A stretch of 64,000 nucleotides of DNA, taken from the NCBI RefSeq assembly GCF_904849725.1, contig NC_058522.1:232785084-232849083 (forward strand). Direction: 5' to 3'. Positions 1-10,740 of the stretch are shown in pieces (the stretch's first letter is position 1; each line of letters begins with the position of its first letter). Made by a program: the position numbers and the translations under genes. The stretch comes from Hordeum vulgare subsp. vulgare (lineage: Eukaryota; Streptophyta; Magnoliopsida; Poales; Poaceae). The notes under the pieces are model-generated. The model was not told where the DNA came from and searched no databases. It saw nothing but the letters and a program-made list of their open reading frames with translations.

Positions 1-555
1 ACAGAAGCACAAATAGCTGGTCCTCAACCTTCTGCACCTACTAAAAATATTTTCTTTGAATTTCCTTCGGGTATGCTTGAGAAACTGCTGGCTAATCCTT
101 TTACAGGAGACGGAACATCACATCCAGACTTGCATCTGATCTATGTAGAAGTTTGTGGTTTATTTAAGCTTGCAGGTGTGCCCGAGGATGAGGTCAAGAA
201 GAAGGTATTTCCTTTATCTTTGAATGATAAGGCGTTGACATGGTATAGGCTATGTGATGATACTGGATCATGGGACTACAATCGGTTGAAATTGGAATTT
301 CATCAAAAGTTTTATCCTATGCATTTAGTACATCGTGATCGGAATTATATTTATAATTTTTGGCCTCGTGACAGAGAAAGCATCGCTCAAGATTGGGGGA
401 GGCTTAAATCAATGCTATATTCATGCCCCAATCATGAGCTCTCGAGAGAAATTATCATTCAGAAATTCTATGCTCGGCTTTCTCATGATGATTGCACTAT
501 GCTTGACACTTCTTGTACCGGTTCTTTTATGAAGAGAGATATTGACTTCAAATGA
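1..555 (+). pseudogene. gag: Athila gag, N-terminal part (open at window edge, premature stop)
   Basis: The frame is open from base 1, so the true start lies upstream; the first in-frame ATG here is at 73 but is probably internal. The residues match the plant retrotransposon Gag capsid domain: a PFTGDG-type start, LSLNDKALTWY in the middle, and a later QKFY segment. Gag forms the virus-like particle that packages element RNA. The ORF stops at TGA 553-555, well short of a normal Athila gag, and recognisable but frame-broken sequence continues to the pol ORF. The copy cannot make a full Gag. Confidence 0.8.
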
Positions 556-893
556 AATTTATTGGAGAGAATTAAACGCAACTCTGAAGATTGGGAGCTT
601 GAAGAAGGTAAGGAGTCAGGTATGAATTTCACGTTTGATTGCGTTAAATCCTTTGTTGAGACAAATACTTTGTGTGACTTTAGCGCTACTATGGACTTGA
701 TTCTGAGATAGTAGCTTCATTGTGTGAATCTTTTGCTGCTCATATTGATCTCCCCAAAGAGAAGTGATTTAAATATCATCCTCCTTTAGAAGTCAATGTA
801 GTTAAACCCACTCCAGTTGAAGATAAAGTCATTGCCTGTAATGATCCTGTTGTTCCCAGTGCTTACATTGAGAAACCACATTTCCCTGTTAGG
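556..893 (+). pseudogene. Decayed C-terminal gag / gag-protease linker
   Basis: Stop codons near 555, 709 and 766 and at least one frame change interrupt this stretch. Fragments in different frames read as acidic Gag C-terminal sequence that runs towards the long pol ORF starting at 894. It probably joined gag and pol in one frame originally. No other feature is visible. Confidence 0.55.
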
Positions 894-3800
894 ATGAAGG
901 ATCATTCTAAAGCTTCAACTGTGATACGTAGAGGCTATATTAGAACACCTACACCCCCTGGGCAAATCATAGTTGAACCTAGCATTGTTATTATCAAAGA
1001 TCTTCTGTCCGACGATGTTGAGGGACATAATATTCACTTCTGTGAAGATGCTTCTAGAATTGCTAAACCTCACGCTAGAGACAAACATAGGCCTGTTGTT
1101 GGCATGCCTGTGGTTTCTGTAAAGATAGGAGATCATTGTTATCATGGTTTATGTGACGTGGGTGCTAGTGTTAGTGCAATACCTCAATCCTTATACGATG
1201 AAATCAAAGATGAGATTGCGCCTGTTGAGATAGGGCCTATTCATGTCACTATTCAGCTTGCCAATAGAGATACTATCTGCCCTGTGGGAATTGTTAGGGA
1301 TGTTGAAGTCTTGTGTGGTAAAACGAAGTATGCTGCTGATTTCCTCGTTCTTTCTACTGCACAAGATAGCTTTTGTCCCATCATATTTGGCAGACCCTTC
1401 CTCAATACCATCAATGCTCATATTGATTGTGAGAAGCAAACTGTCACTGTTGGCTTTGAAGGTGTGTCACATGAGTTCAATTTCTCTAAGTTTGGTAGAC
1501 AACCTCATGAAAAGGAGTTGCCTAGTAAGGAGGAAACTATTGCCTTAGCTTCTATTGCCGTGCCTCCTACTGATCCCTTAGAGCAATACTTGCTTGAGCA
1601 TGAAAATGATATGCATATGGATGAAAGGGATGAGATAGATAGAGTTTTCTTAGAACAATATCCTATCCTTAAGAATAACTTGCCTGTTGAACTGCTTGGG
1701 GATCCACCCCCACAAAAGGGTGATCCTGTGTTCGAGCTTAAACAGTTGCCTGATACTCTTAAGTATGCCTATCTTGATGAAAAGGAGATACTCTTAAGTA
1801 CCTTTGCTTATAGACGTATGCCTTTTGGCTTATGTAATGCACCTGCCACCTTTCAAAGATGTATGATGGCTATATTCTCTGACTTTTGTGAAAAGATTGT
1901 CGAGGTTTTCATGGATGACTTTTCCGTTTACGGGTCTTCCTTTGATGATTGCCTCAACAACCTTGATCGAGTCTTACAGAGATGTAAAGACATCAATCTT
2001 GTCTTGAATTGGGAGAAGTGCCACTTTATGGTTAATGAAGGCATCGTCTTAGGACATAAAATTTCTGAAAGAGGTATTGAAGTCGATAAGGCTAAGGTTG
2101 ATGCAATCGAGAAAATGCCATACCCCACATATATCAAAGGTATAAGAAGTTTCCTTGGTCATGTTGGTTTCTATAGAAGGTTCATTAAAGACTTCTCTAA
2201 GATTTCTAGGCCTCTTACCAATCTCTTGCAAAAGGATATTCCTTTTGTCTTTGACGATGATTGTGAGGAAGCCTTCGAAATACTTAAGAGGGCTTTGATA
2301 ACCACACCTATTGTTCAACCACCTGATTGGAACTTATCTTTTGAAATCATGTGTGATGCTAGCGATTATGCTGTTGGTGCTGATCTAGGGCAAAGAGTTG
2401 ATAAGAAGTTGAATGTTATTCACTATGCTAGTAAAACTCTAGACAGTGCCCAAAGAAACTATGCTACTACGGAGAAGGAATTTTTAGCAGTCGTGTTTGC
2501 ATGTGAAAAGTTCAGGTCTTACATAGTTGACTCTAAAGTCACTATTCACACTGATCATGCTGCTATTAAGTACCTTATGGAGAAGAAAGACGCTAAACCT
2601 AGACTTATCAGATGGGTTCTCTTGCTACAAGAATTTGATTTGCACGTTGTCGACAGAAAGGGTGCTGATAACCCAGTAGCAGATAACTTGTCTAGGTTGG
2701 AGAACGTTCTTGATGACCCACAAGCTATTGATGATAGCTTTCCCGATGAACAATTGAATGTCATCAATGCTTCACGTAGTGCTCCGTGGTATGCTGATTA
2801 TGCAAACTATATCGTTGCCAAATACATACCACCTAGTTTCATGTACCAGCAAAAGAAGAAATTCTTCTTTGACTTGAGACATTACTTTTGGGATGATCCT
2901 CACCTTTATAAGGAAGGAGTAGATGGTGTTATTAGACGTTGTGTACCTGAAAATGAACAGGGACAAATCCTACAGAAGTGTCACTCCGAGGCGTATGGAG
3001 GATACCACGCGGGAGATAGAACTGCACACAAGGTATTGCAATCAGGTTTCTATTGGCCCACACTCTTCAAGGAAGCCCGTAAGTTTGTCTTGTCTTGTGA
3101 CGAATGTCAAAGAATAGGTAATATTAGCAAACATCAGGAAATTCCTATGAACTATTCACTTGTCATTGAACCATTTGATGTTTGGGGCTTTGATTATATG
3201 GGACCTTTTCCAAAATCCAACGGGTATACTCATATCCTAGTTGCTGTTGATTACGTCACTAAGTGGGTAGAAGCTATCCCCACTAGTAGTGCTGATCACA
3301 ACACCTTTATTAGGATGCTGAAAGAAGTTATCTTCCCAAGATTTGGAGTCCCTAGATATCTAATGACCGACGGTGGTTCACACTTCATTCATGGTGCTTT
3401 CCGTAAAACGCTTGCTAAGTATGATATCAACCATAGAATTGCGTCTCCCTATCACCCTCAGTCTAGTGGTCAAGTAGAGCTAAGTAATAGAGAGATTAAA
3501 CTGATTCTGCAAAAGACTGTCAACAGGTCTAGAAAGAATTGGTCTAAGAAGCTTGATGATGCACTGTGGGCTTATATAACTGCCTATAAGAATCCCATGG
3601 GCATGTCTCCGTACAAAATGGTGTACGGTAAAGCATGTCATTTACCTCTTGAGCTAGAGCATAAAGCTTATTGGGCAATCAAAGAGCTCAACTTTGATTT
3701 CAAACTTGCCGGTGAGAAGAGGTTATTTGATATTAGCTCGCTTGATGAGTGGAGAACTCAGGCATATGAGAATGCAAAGCTGTTCAAAGAGAAGGTTAAG

Positions 3801-4151
3801 AGGTGGCATGATAAGAGGATACAAAAGCGTGAGTTCAATGTAGGTGATTATGTCTTGCTATATAACTCTCGTAAGCTTCTCTCTAAATGGGAAGGTCCCT
3901 ATGTTGTTGAGGAAGTATATCGTTCTGGTGCTATCAAGATCAACAACACGGAAGGTAATTGTCCGAGAGTGGTAAATGGACGGAGAATCAAGCATTATAT
4001 ATCAGGTACTCGCATAAATTTTGAAAGCAATATCATCAATACCATAACTCCGGAAGAATACCTAAGGGATATATATCTGCCTGTTTCAGACTCCGAAAAC
4101 GAAGAGGTATGTGATTCGGTAAGAAAACAGAGTCCAAAACTTTTCGAGTAG
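894..4151 (+). CDS. pol: Athila pol polyprotein (PR-RT-RH-IN) with an internal RT deletion
   Basis: One open frame of 1085 codons. Retropepsin lies around residues 60-170 ([11 protein letters not shown] active-site region, IIFGRPFL flap-side motif). Truncated RT follows ([20 protein letters not shown], then VFMDDF with the paired aspartates), then RNase H ([29 protein letters not shown]) and integrase with an HHCC zinc finger ([10 protein letters not shown] ... CDECQ) and a visible DDE triad ([21 protein letters not shown]). The N-terminal RT fingers and palm, including the first catalytic aspartate motif, are missing: the protein jumps from YAYLDEKEI to LLSTFAYRR. The deletion keeps the frame, so protease and integrase still look coherent while RT should be inactive. 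The ATG at 894 is the first in the open frame; natural translation probably came from an upstream gag-pol frame. Confidence 0.88.
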   Translation: MKDHSKASTVIRRGYIRTPTPPGQIIVEPSIVIIKDLLSDDVEGHNIHFCEDASRIAKPHARDKHRPVVGMPVVSVKIGDHCYHGLCDVGASVSAIPQSLYDEIKDEIAPVEIGPIHVTIQLANRDTICPVGIVRDVEVLCGKTKYAADFLVLSTAQDSFCPIIFGRPFLNTINAHIDCEKQTVTVGFEGVSHEFNFSKFGRQPHEKELPSKEETIALASIAVPPTDPLEQYLLEHENDMHMDERDEIDRVFLEQYPILKNNLPVELLGDPPPQKGDPVFELKQLPDTLKYAYLDEKEILLSTFAYRRMPFGLCNAPATFQRCMMAIFSDFCEKIVEVFMDDFSVYGSSFDDCLNNLDRVLQRCKDINLVLNWEKCHFMVNEGIVLGHKISERGIEVDKAKVDAIEKMPYPTYIKGIRSFLGHVGFYRRFIKDFSKISRPLTNLLQKDIPFVFDDDCEEAFEILKRALITTPIVQPPDWNLSFEIMCDASDYAVGADLGQRVDKKLNVIHYASKTLDSAQRNYATTEKEFLAVVFACEKFRSYIVDSKVTIHTDHAAIKYLMEKKDAKPRLIRWVLLLQEFDLHVVDRKGADNPVADNLSRLENVLDDPQAIDDSFPDEQLNVINASRSAPWYADYANYIVAKYIPPSFMYQQKKKFFFDLRHYFWDDPHLYKEGVDGVIRRCVPENEQGQILQKCHSEAYGGYHAGDRTAHKVLQSGFYWPTLFKEARKFVLSCDECQRIGNISKHQEIPMNYSLVIEPFDVWGFDYMGPFPKSNGYTHILVAVDYVTKWVEAIPTSSADHNTFIRMLKEVIFPRFGVPRYLMTDGGSHFIHGAFRKTLAKYDINHRIASPYHPQSSGQVELSNREIKLILQKTVNRSRKNWSKKLDDALWAYITAYKNPMGMSPYKMVYGKACHLPLELEHKAYWAIKELNFDFKLAGEKRLFDISSLDEWRTQAYENAKLFKEKVKRWHDKRIQKREFNVGDYVLLYNSRKLLSKWEGPYVVEEVYRSGAIKINNTEGNCPRVVNGRRIKHYISGTRINFESNIINTITPEEYLRDIYLPVSDSENEEVCDSVRKQSPKLFE

Positions 4152-4436
4152 GAAATTTTCTCCGTTTTGGAATATTTGAAAAATACAAAAAATCGAAGTA
4201 GTCCGGAAAGTGCGGGAGGAGGCGACAAGCATGCATGGCGCGGGCCCACCCCCTGGCCGCGCCGCGAGGGCTTGTGGTCACCTCGTGCGCCTCCCGGACA
4301 TCGTTTTCGTGCAGGGTACTCCTTCTGGTCTGGAAAAAATCATTATATATACTCCCGTTTGGTCTGACCCCTGCATCACGCAGATTTCCTCTGTTTTTTG
4401 TTTCGAGCCTGTTTTCTGCCGCAGATCTAGGTCAAG
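4152..4436 (+). promoter_or_regulatory. LTR-like promoter segment between pol and ORF3
   Basis: About 100 nt around 4165-4277 can be aligned by eye with the U3 part of this element's own LTR (about 20795-20892). Both carry a hairpin with arms ACAAGC...GCTTGT and an inner GC-rich stem around a C-rich loop. A TATATATA box at 4344-4351 follows, then a pyrimidine-rich leader, then the ORF3 ATG at 4437. I infer an internal promoter for ORF3. A spliced leader is an alternative; transcripts would decide. Confidence 0.5.
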
Positions 4437-4687
4437 ATGTCATCCCAGGAATCTGTGGGGGAAAACAACCTCCGTCAAATCTATGGGAAGTTCATGCTGA
4501 TCTGAAAAGGATGGAAGTCATGGATGCTAAGGAAAGGCTACCTAAAGAAACCAAGGGCAAAGCTAAGGAGAAGGATCAGGCATGGGACGAAGTGCAACCT
4601 GTGCTCAACAGCGAAGAAGTTGAAGAAGCGGATTTACTCCAACCCTACCTCCACCTAGTGTCTCCATCCTTGATTGAACTCTTGAGG
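4437..4687 (+). pseudogene. Athila ORF3, 5' part (frameshifted, then cut by the LARD)
   Basis: ATG 4437 opens a short frame (MSSQESVGEN...) that stops at about 4503. From about 4495 a second frame takes over as a lysine/glutamate-rich stretch (ADLKRMEVMDAKERL) and stays open to the LARD insertion point at 4687. A one-base deletion near 4495 would explain the change. The 3' part lies at 18860-19024 in the matching phase. The position after pol fits the extra ORF of Athila elements, but I see no envelope features, signal peptide or membrane helix. Function unknown. Confidence 0.6.
4683..4687. repeat. Target-site duplication TGAGG, left copy
   Basis: TGAGG lies directly before the left LTR terminus (TGTGGCGACC) and is repeated exactly after the right LTR terminus at 18855-18859. 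It defines the LARD insertion. Confidence 0.92.
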
Positions 4688-7600
4688 TGTGGCGACCCCG
4701 ACTGGTAAGTCGAGATCGCCGTGCCCAGTGATCCCAAGGATCAATGCTCACAGAACACAGATACTGAATAATAGAGTCTTACATCCATACATACCGTTTG
4801 ATACAATAAATTACCACTTCGGTCGAGTCTTACATACATAGGGCCTTAAAGGCCAAAGCACCAAACTAGACCAATAGCGGAATTATTGGTTGAAAGCGTG
4901 AACCCATGCTATCAGCCTTAACCTACAGGCATTCTGACTGTGAAGCGTCCTAGCTCGCAAGAACGTCACCGAGTTAATCTTCACCATATCCTGTCTTTCA
5001 CACCATGTCAATGAAATAACCAGTGGCAAGCCAATGAGTACTTTGAATGTACTCGCAAACAGCCCATGATACGAACAATGAAAGTGAAGGTTAACAGTAT
5101 CATGCATCTTTAGTGTAACTCATCTGGGTGGAATGATCATGAATATGCATCAAGTTAAAGAATTACTCTTGAAGAACAGGTTACAGATATCGACATATCT
5201 GACAAGGGTTGAACACACCGGGTTCACCCTATATGCCAAGTCACCGAACTTGGTCATATCAATTCCTAAAGTAACTCCGGTTATTAACACCATTCACCGA
5301 ACTCACACACACACACTTGGTTTATGCGGAAACGCTGGACGTAGTTTAAGCACCACCACCCAACTGTCCTTGACCGTGGACACGGCTATTCAAATAGTTT
5401 ACACTCTGCAGAGGTAGTACGCTGGACCCACGAGAAACGGGAAAATTCCGTGTCATCCACGACTCGCGGTATATCAGATATACCCGACGTAAGTACCCGA
5501 TCATCATCTTTCCCCTGATGATACTAGACAAAGAGGACCACTCGATTAGTACCCAACCCACATGTTGTACGTCTTACGAGCACCGACTCTGGACTGTATC
5601 AACCATGCAGGGACCAACGGTGTGCCTGGAACTCATAATAATGGCATAGCCGTCCTACCTGGCACGACCCCATCACGAGAGTGACACCGATCACTGCCGC
5701 CACTAGTAATGTGGCTCTTTGCTAGTACCGACCAGAGTAATCAACAAAGCCCCGTCCCATAAAGGGGTATCGTGGTCGTACTGGTAAGGTTGGGACGGTC
5801 GACACATCATAAATCTAATCCCATTTCCGAAACCATACCCACAGAAAACACCGGTGCATCACTTCACCAAAAGTGATCACCAACTCATCATCACCCTCGG
5901 GCATTAGTGGCACCCGACGGGGTTTTCATAAACTCTTTGATTTAACTCATCATCATGCTCATGATAAAATGCTCTATCTTTACTTGTCAACATGGTATTA
6001 ACATGACCCTCAAGGGAAAGGGTCAAGCTCAATGCAATGATCTTACTCTACTAGTCAACATGACAGTAGCATGATCCTCATGGATGGTAAGATCAATCTC
6101 ATCATACTCATGCTCCGAGGAGCCATGTGAATAACATCATCAACATGCAAGGGCTTTGAAGAAGCCTCCGGTGCCATCACCACAATGATGAACCGGCATC
6201 GTGATCACATGCAATGGGAAAATACCAACTATACTAGCATGCAACAATGTTTATGATCAAGTCATGGTCAAAGGGCTGCTTGCCTTGCTCAGTAAGTCCT
6301 CGGGGTCTTTGAGGTCTTCCGCTCCGTCCCCGAATACTCCGTCTACTGTCAACTAACGTTGGAAATAACCATAGTAAGCCACACATCGAGCAGAATAAAA
6401 GTGTTCTATAAATAGAAGTTTTATTTTTCTTGGACCTCTCTGGTCATAAGAAAAATATACCTGAAGCTTCTCACAGGAGATTTGAATCATCAAGGATTTT
6501 TGAATAGGTGAAAGGAGCAATAGGTGGCCATTGAATAAGCCAACAGAAATCATTCTGTTAAAAATGAGTGGAGGCACCCATTTAACAGAGAATGATTTTA
6601 GAAATATTTAGGAAGTGGTTTCACTTGATTTGGAGATGGTATGAATATTCTAGAGATTTAACAATGAGGAATAAATAGCAATAGGAGCTATTTATTTATT
6701 GCAACAGAAGTAAGTCACACAAAAATGTTGACTAGAGTCCCAAAAATAGAGACTGATTTTAGAAGGCTCTGGGAGTTTGAATCACTCCATTTGGAGTTGA
6801 TTTGCATCCTAGGGAATTTTCCAAAGTGGAGTCAAATATGGACAGATCTGGATTTTAAATGAAATGCCACAGAAAGTGGGTAGGGAAAAATGTGCAAAGC
6901 ACTTATTTGGATAGGCCTGATTTTTAGGATCCTGCAGAAATTTGAATCAATGAAATACGAGTTAGTATGAATTTATGGTGGAATTTGTAAGTCAACCAAA
7001 TCTGAAAAAGGGAAAAGGACTCAGCTTCGCCCAGGGCGTCAGGCAGGCCTTCGGGCTAGCCCAGCAGCTCGGCTGCAAGCGAAGGACACGCCGAAGGCGC
7101 ACAACCAAAAATACGCTTCCGGAAGGGGGAGGTGCACCACCTTGAGTGCGCCTCCACTTATCCTGGCCGACGGGCCCGCTCGATGCCCAAGGGGATGACG
7201 AGTTGGTCCCGCATGTCAGCTCCTTCGTCCTCCTCCCGCTTGCCATGAAGGAGGGTAGGGGCTAGACCGCACAGCGCCGGTGCCGATTTGGCTGTCCCGG
7301 CGACCTCCCGCGGCGCTCCGACCACCGGCTTGCTCGGGGCATCGAGCCGCATCGACCCCGGGGTTCCATTCCCGCAGGGGAACTGCAGGGAGAGCGGGCA
7401 TGGCCGCTGTTCGAGGGCGGCGTCGGTAGCCTAGGAGGTCGGCGCCCCGGCGGCTGAAAGGGGGAAAGGAGGAGTGGGGCGGCTCCGTGGTGGCCTCGGG
7501 GTCCTCCTGGACGAGCTAGGGGTGGAGAGAGGGGGCTAAAGAGCCCAGGCGTGGTCATGGCCGAAGCTGGCCATGGCGGCCATGGGAGGAGAGGAGGAGG

Positions 7601-9758
7601 CTTGGGAAGAGAAGGGGCTCAATGGGGAGCTCAGGAGGAGCCCAAGGAAGAGGGGGAGAGGTGCCGGTGCAGAAGAGGCTCGGGGAGAGCTTCAAGTGGA
7701 GGGGGGAGAGAAGAGATTGCGCAGGAGCTCTTGGAGCTCTCTGGTGCATGGATGCCATGCATGCCTGAGGGGTCTTGGAGGCTTGCTAGTGGAGGGGAAT
7801 GGCTTGAACGGTCAAAAGGGGATGCTCCGACGCTCGGAGACATGGTCCAGCTACGGGACATGAGCTAGGGAACAAGGAAATGGTGCAAAGCATCATTAGT
7901 TCAGGCTGACAGCGTGGTCACCATGGCCACGCGTGTCCAGGGTGTCCATTCGACCTGGAAAAGTTATCTCCCATGCAAGGCATGCTTGCCAGAGGTCACT
8001 GGTGGAGTTTGGAAGCATCTTGGGCTGGTTTGAACTTGCTTTGACTGCTGTTAAGTTTCTAACAGCAAAGTTATAGGTGATAAAAGTGGGTCTTAGGTGG
8101 GGAGCCTTGGGGAGAAATTATGTCTGGCAATCTTAGGCATGGAAGGACTCCATTACTGCAAGGTTTCAGCCCAAACAAGGGAGGATAGCTACTACTTGCT
8201 ATTCAAAGCCATGATTCAGCCAGAAATCCATTTGAAGAAGTGCTGCTCATTTTTCCCACATGAGCATGTCATATCTTCGTTCCAAATGAAGCCTTGGAAT
8301 ATAATGGATGCTCTGGAAAGAGTTGGGGGTGATAGCTTAAACAGAATAATGGAAAGAAGAATAAACAGTGCTGCCAAGGGTGAAAATGAGAGAAACTTAC
8401 AAAGGGTCCTTCACCAATAATTGACCAGTGGCCATGGGAAAGTTACTGGAGGTAAAATATGACTATGTGAGGCTGTGGTAGAAAGTTGAGCTCAAGGAAT
8501 AAAGTGGAAGGGGCAAAAGAAGCCAAATTAGTGAGTGCACACAAGGTGTTTGATCTGTGGTTAGGCTACCAGATGGATTCCAATGGCTATGAAACTTAAC
8601 AGGATCAAATAATAGATGAAAATAGGCTTGCACACCAAATTTGGGATTTGCTGGAGAAGTTTTGCAATGTACACTTGAAAAACCCTAGAAATGGGCAGAA
8701 ATGGGTTTCTGCTTAGAACCCTATTCAAATGAATTCCCACAAATCCAATATTTGTTGTAGGGGCATTATTTGAGCATTAAGGCATGCACAAAAAGTTTGA
8801 GCATAATTGGAGAAACTTTATAATGTAAAGTTTACCAAAGTCAGAAATCAACAGAGAGGGTTTTGAGGGTCTTAGGACAAGTTCCTCTATTCTCCTTGGT
8901 GTACCACTTGGTGTGGATGCCTCATTGGAGTACTTGAACATGTCCACCAAATTTGAGCACAACTGGAGAAAATTCACAATGTAGAGTTGCTCAAATTTGA
9001 TTCTGGACAAATAGGGTTTTAGAGTGACTAGGGGAGTCAAATCAACTTGGATTGAAATGAAACCTGGCAAGATCATCAAGAATATCATAGATGACATGCT
9101 AGAATTTTATTGGAATTTATTGAGAATATTTCTTATAGAAATATTCCAAAAGCTTGAAATAGGCAGGAATGGTTTTGGAGGGGTTTGCCCAATATTTTGA
9201 ACATGACCATGTGTTGAAACTCATAAATATGGAATAAATATATCCATTGAGTTTCCCTAAATATTCTGAAATATTTTGAAGGCAATAAAAATAACTTTCC
9301 TTCATAGGAGACCTTTTATGGCCTCACAGAAGGGCTTTTAAATAAAATAATAAAATAACTTTTAAAATAATAATATGGTGGTTTTTGAAAGTCATTTTGA
9401 TAATGGTTTTAAATAAAACAATTGGTGCAAAAGAAACTCCCTAATTTGAGGACTTGTAGTACAAACCTCATCACACGGGTTTTAAAGTTTAATTCAAAGA
9501 AAAGCTTTTTGGTGAAAATAATATTTGATAAAAATAGATATTTGTCCTAAACACATGGTATGATCATTAGGCAGGAGATCATGGAGTAAGGAGGTGATTA
9601 GGAGGATGGCAAGAATTAATGGGGATCAATCACATGCAATTAAACAAACAAGCAGACAATAGTCACTCCAAGCATCACAAGCATTCACAAAAATTTTAAT
9701 TGGTCCTAAATTTTGAAATAAGTTAATTAGTCGTGGAAGCCAAAAACAGGGTGTGACA
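4688..9758 (-). repeat. LARD 3' LTR (left copy)
   Basis: On the plus strand it runs from TGTGGCGACCCCG to GGGTGTGACA; on the coding strand it is TGTCACACCC...GGTCGCCACA. The plus-strand first 1.7 kb corresponds to the U5 side and contains an AC-repeat and a hairpin at 5231-5259. A GC-rich block at about 7010-7860 looks like the transcribed leader/R area and throws up many spurious ORFs. The AT-rich right half is the U3 side. The right copy at 13793-18854 is colinear throughout. Confidence 0.92.
5231..5259. other. Conserved U5 hairpin, LARD left LTR
   Basis: ATATGCCAAGT and ACTTGGTCATAT pair as an 11-bp stem with one bulged base around a 6-nt loop. The same structure occurs at 14335-14363 and, with a perfect 11-bp stem, in the chromovirus LTR at 30197-30224. 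Confidence 0.6.
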
Positions 9759-9776
9759 GACCTTACCCTCTTAAGA
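9759..9776 (-). promoter_or_regulatory. Polypurine tract of the LARD
   Basis: On the minus strand this reads as a purine-rich run (AAGAGGGTAAGG) directly before the LTR start TGTCACACCC, the expected site of plus-strand DNA priming. It lies between the LTR and the hairpin at 9777-9796. Confidence 0.7.
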
Positions 9777-9796
9777 AAATCTCGTCCCCGAGATTT
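9777..9796 (-). other. Pre-PPT hairpin of the LARD
   Basis: A perfect 7-bp inverted repeat, AAATCTC / GAGATTT, surrounds a 6-nt loop (GGGGAC on the element strand). It lies 18 nt from the LTR. Equivalent hairpins with different but still complementary stems are at 26628-26647 and 63262-63280. Confidence 0.7.
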
Positions 9797-10242
9797 GTTA
9801 AGACGGAAACAAGGGTCTTCTCCTGTTACGCTGCAGGACTTACTAGCGGCAATAATCCAAATGTGGTCTCATGGGGTCACCTCAAGAATACCACTTATTG
9901 GTGCCTCAGCGTTCTACGAGGATGTTGGAGAAAGGGGAAGTTGTCATACCTGGTTGCTACCCGTACCTGTTGCCTGCTACTTCCTCCGGCTGACAAGTGG
10001 GCCCAGGGTCCGCCGTCAGCCTCTTCTTCTACCTCTGATTCTCCTTTCTTGGGTGATCCCTGGGTGCTGTGTCCACTTGCGGTGCCTTGAGCGTACGGTG
10101 TCCGGGGCCGCCCTACGATGGTGTGCGGTGAGCCATCTGCCGGCGCAGCGAGCACTCACCTCGCGGGCCTGGTATGTCGGCACTGCTCTAGGATTCCCAG
10201 CGAGCACCGACGGCCGAGCGGCAAACGGGGCTGGTGGCCTGG

Positions 10243-10250
10243 CTATAAAT
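10243..10250 (+). promoter_or_regulatory. TATA box of the antisense mini-gene
   Basis: CTATAAAT sits 93 nt before the ATG at 10343, antisense to the LARD. A GTGGGCCCAG motif, resembling the TGGGCC site-II boxes of plant promoters, lies about 240 nt upstream. The spacing to the ATG allows a leader of about 60-65 nt if transcription starts some 30 nt after the box. Confidence 0.5.
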
Positions 10251-10342
10251 TGGCCAGTGAGTCCTTCTCGTTCTCCACCCAGCCCTGCAACTTGTTGCTG
10301 CTCCGGTCCTCTTCTTCTTCTTCTGTAGGTGCTCGAGGGAGG

Positions 10343-10510
10343 ATGCCAATGGCGGACGAGACTCCGAGATGGCTCATCATCCTCCTGTCCGGGATGGTGG
10401 CGTTGCTGGTTGGGGTCTCGACGCTGTACTGTGCGATTGTCCACGATGATCGCCATGATGCGGCTGCCCGCACGGCGGCTCTCCGCGGCGGCAGGGTTCA
10501 TGACGATTAG
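10343..10510 (+). CDS. Predicted 55-aa single-pass membrane microprotein, antisense in the LARD
   Basis: The ORF begins MPMADETPRW and ends in a basic/acidic tail (GGRVHDD). Residues 9-33 (WLIILLSGMVALLVGVSTLY) form one uninterrupted hydrophobic helix of membrane-spanning length. The ATG at 10343 has A at -3; a second in-frame ATG at 10349 has G at +4. It has its own TATA box (10243), a short leader and a downstream AATAAA (10735). It runs opposite to the LARD's transcription. Only this copy is visible, so selection cannot be judged here. I do not recognise the protein. Antisense extra ORFs are known in some plant LTR elements of the Tat lineage, but I know of none like this in a LARD. It may be a captured host fragment. 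Confidence 0.5.
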   Translation: MPMADETPRWLIILLSGMVALLVGVSTLYCAIVHDDRHDAAARTAALRGGRVHDD

Positions 10511-10734
10511 TCGCCTGCTCGGCGTACACGTGGTGTTAGTGTGCTAGTGGTGTCCTTGCGGTATCTTCTTACGAAGGAACCGAGGTGTGTCATAGTGGCA
10601 AATGGTTAAGCGCTGGTGTGCTGTGTGGTCGTAGGTGCAGTTGTGGTCCGGGTAGAGGTTGTTCCGAGTGGGTCTGTCCTTACTGTCCTTACTGCCTAGC
10701 ATGTTGTGGTCGGTGTAGTCGATGTTGGAGTTGC

Positions 10735-10740
10735 AATAAA
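10735..10740 (+). terminator. Candidate poly(A) signal of the mini-gene
   Basis: AATAAA follows a TGT-rich stretch (10520-10730) that resembles plant far-upstream poly(A) elements. With the TATA box it delimits a transcript of roughly 450-490 nt. Confidence 0.4.

Noticed and set aside
4235..4436. Extension of ORF3 upstream to 4235 in the longer open frame
   Set aside because: This part overlaps the LTR-like promoter segment and TATA box and reads as low-complexity sequence; the ATG at 4437 with a frameshift near 4495 fits better.
7262..7868. Several overlapping 60-105-codon ORFs on both strands (and again at about 16320-16975)
   Set aside because: They fall in the GC-rich block of the LARD LTRs, overlap each other in several frames and encode Arg/Gly/Pro-rich sequence.
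9753..10328. 191-codon plus-strand ORF at the start of the LARD internal domain
   Set aside because: It begins inside the LTR terminus, crosses the hairpin and the TATA box of the mini-gene, and shows no domain; I kept only the 55-codon ORF that follows promoter-like sequence.
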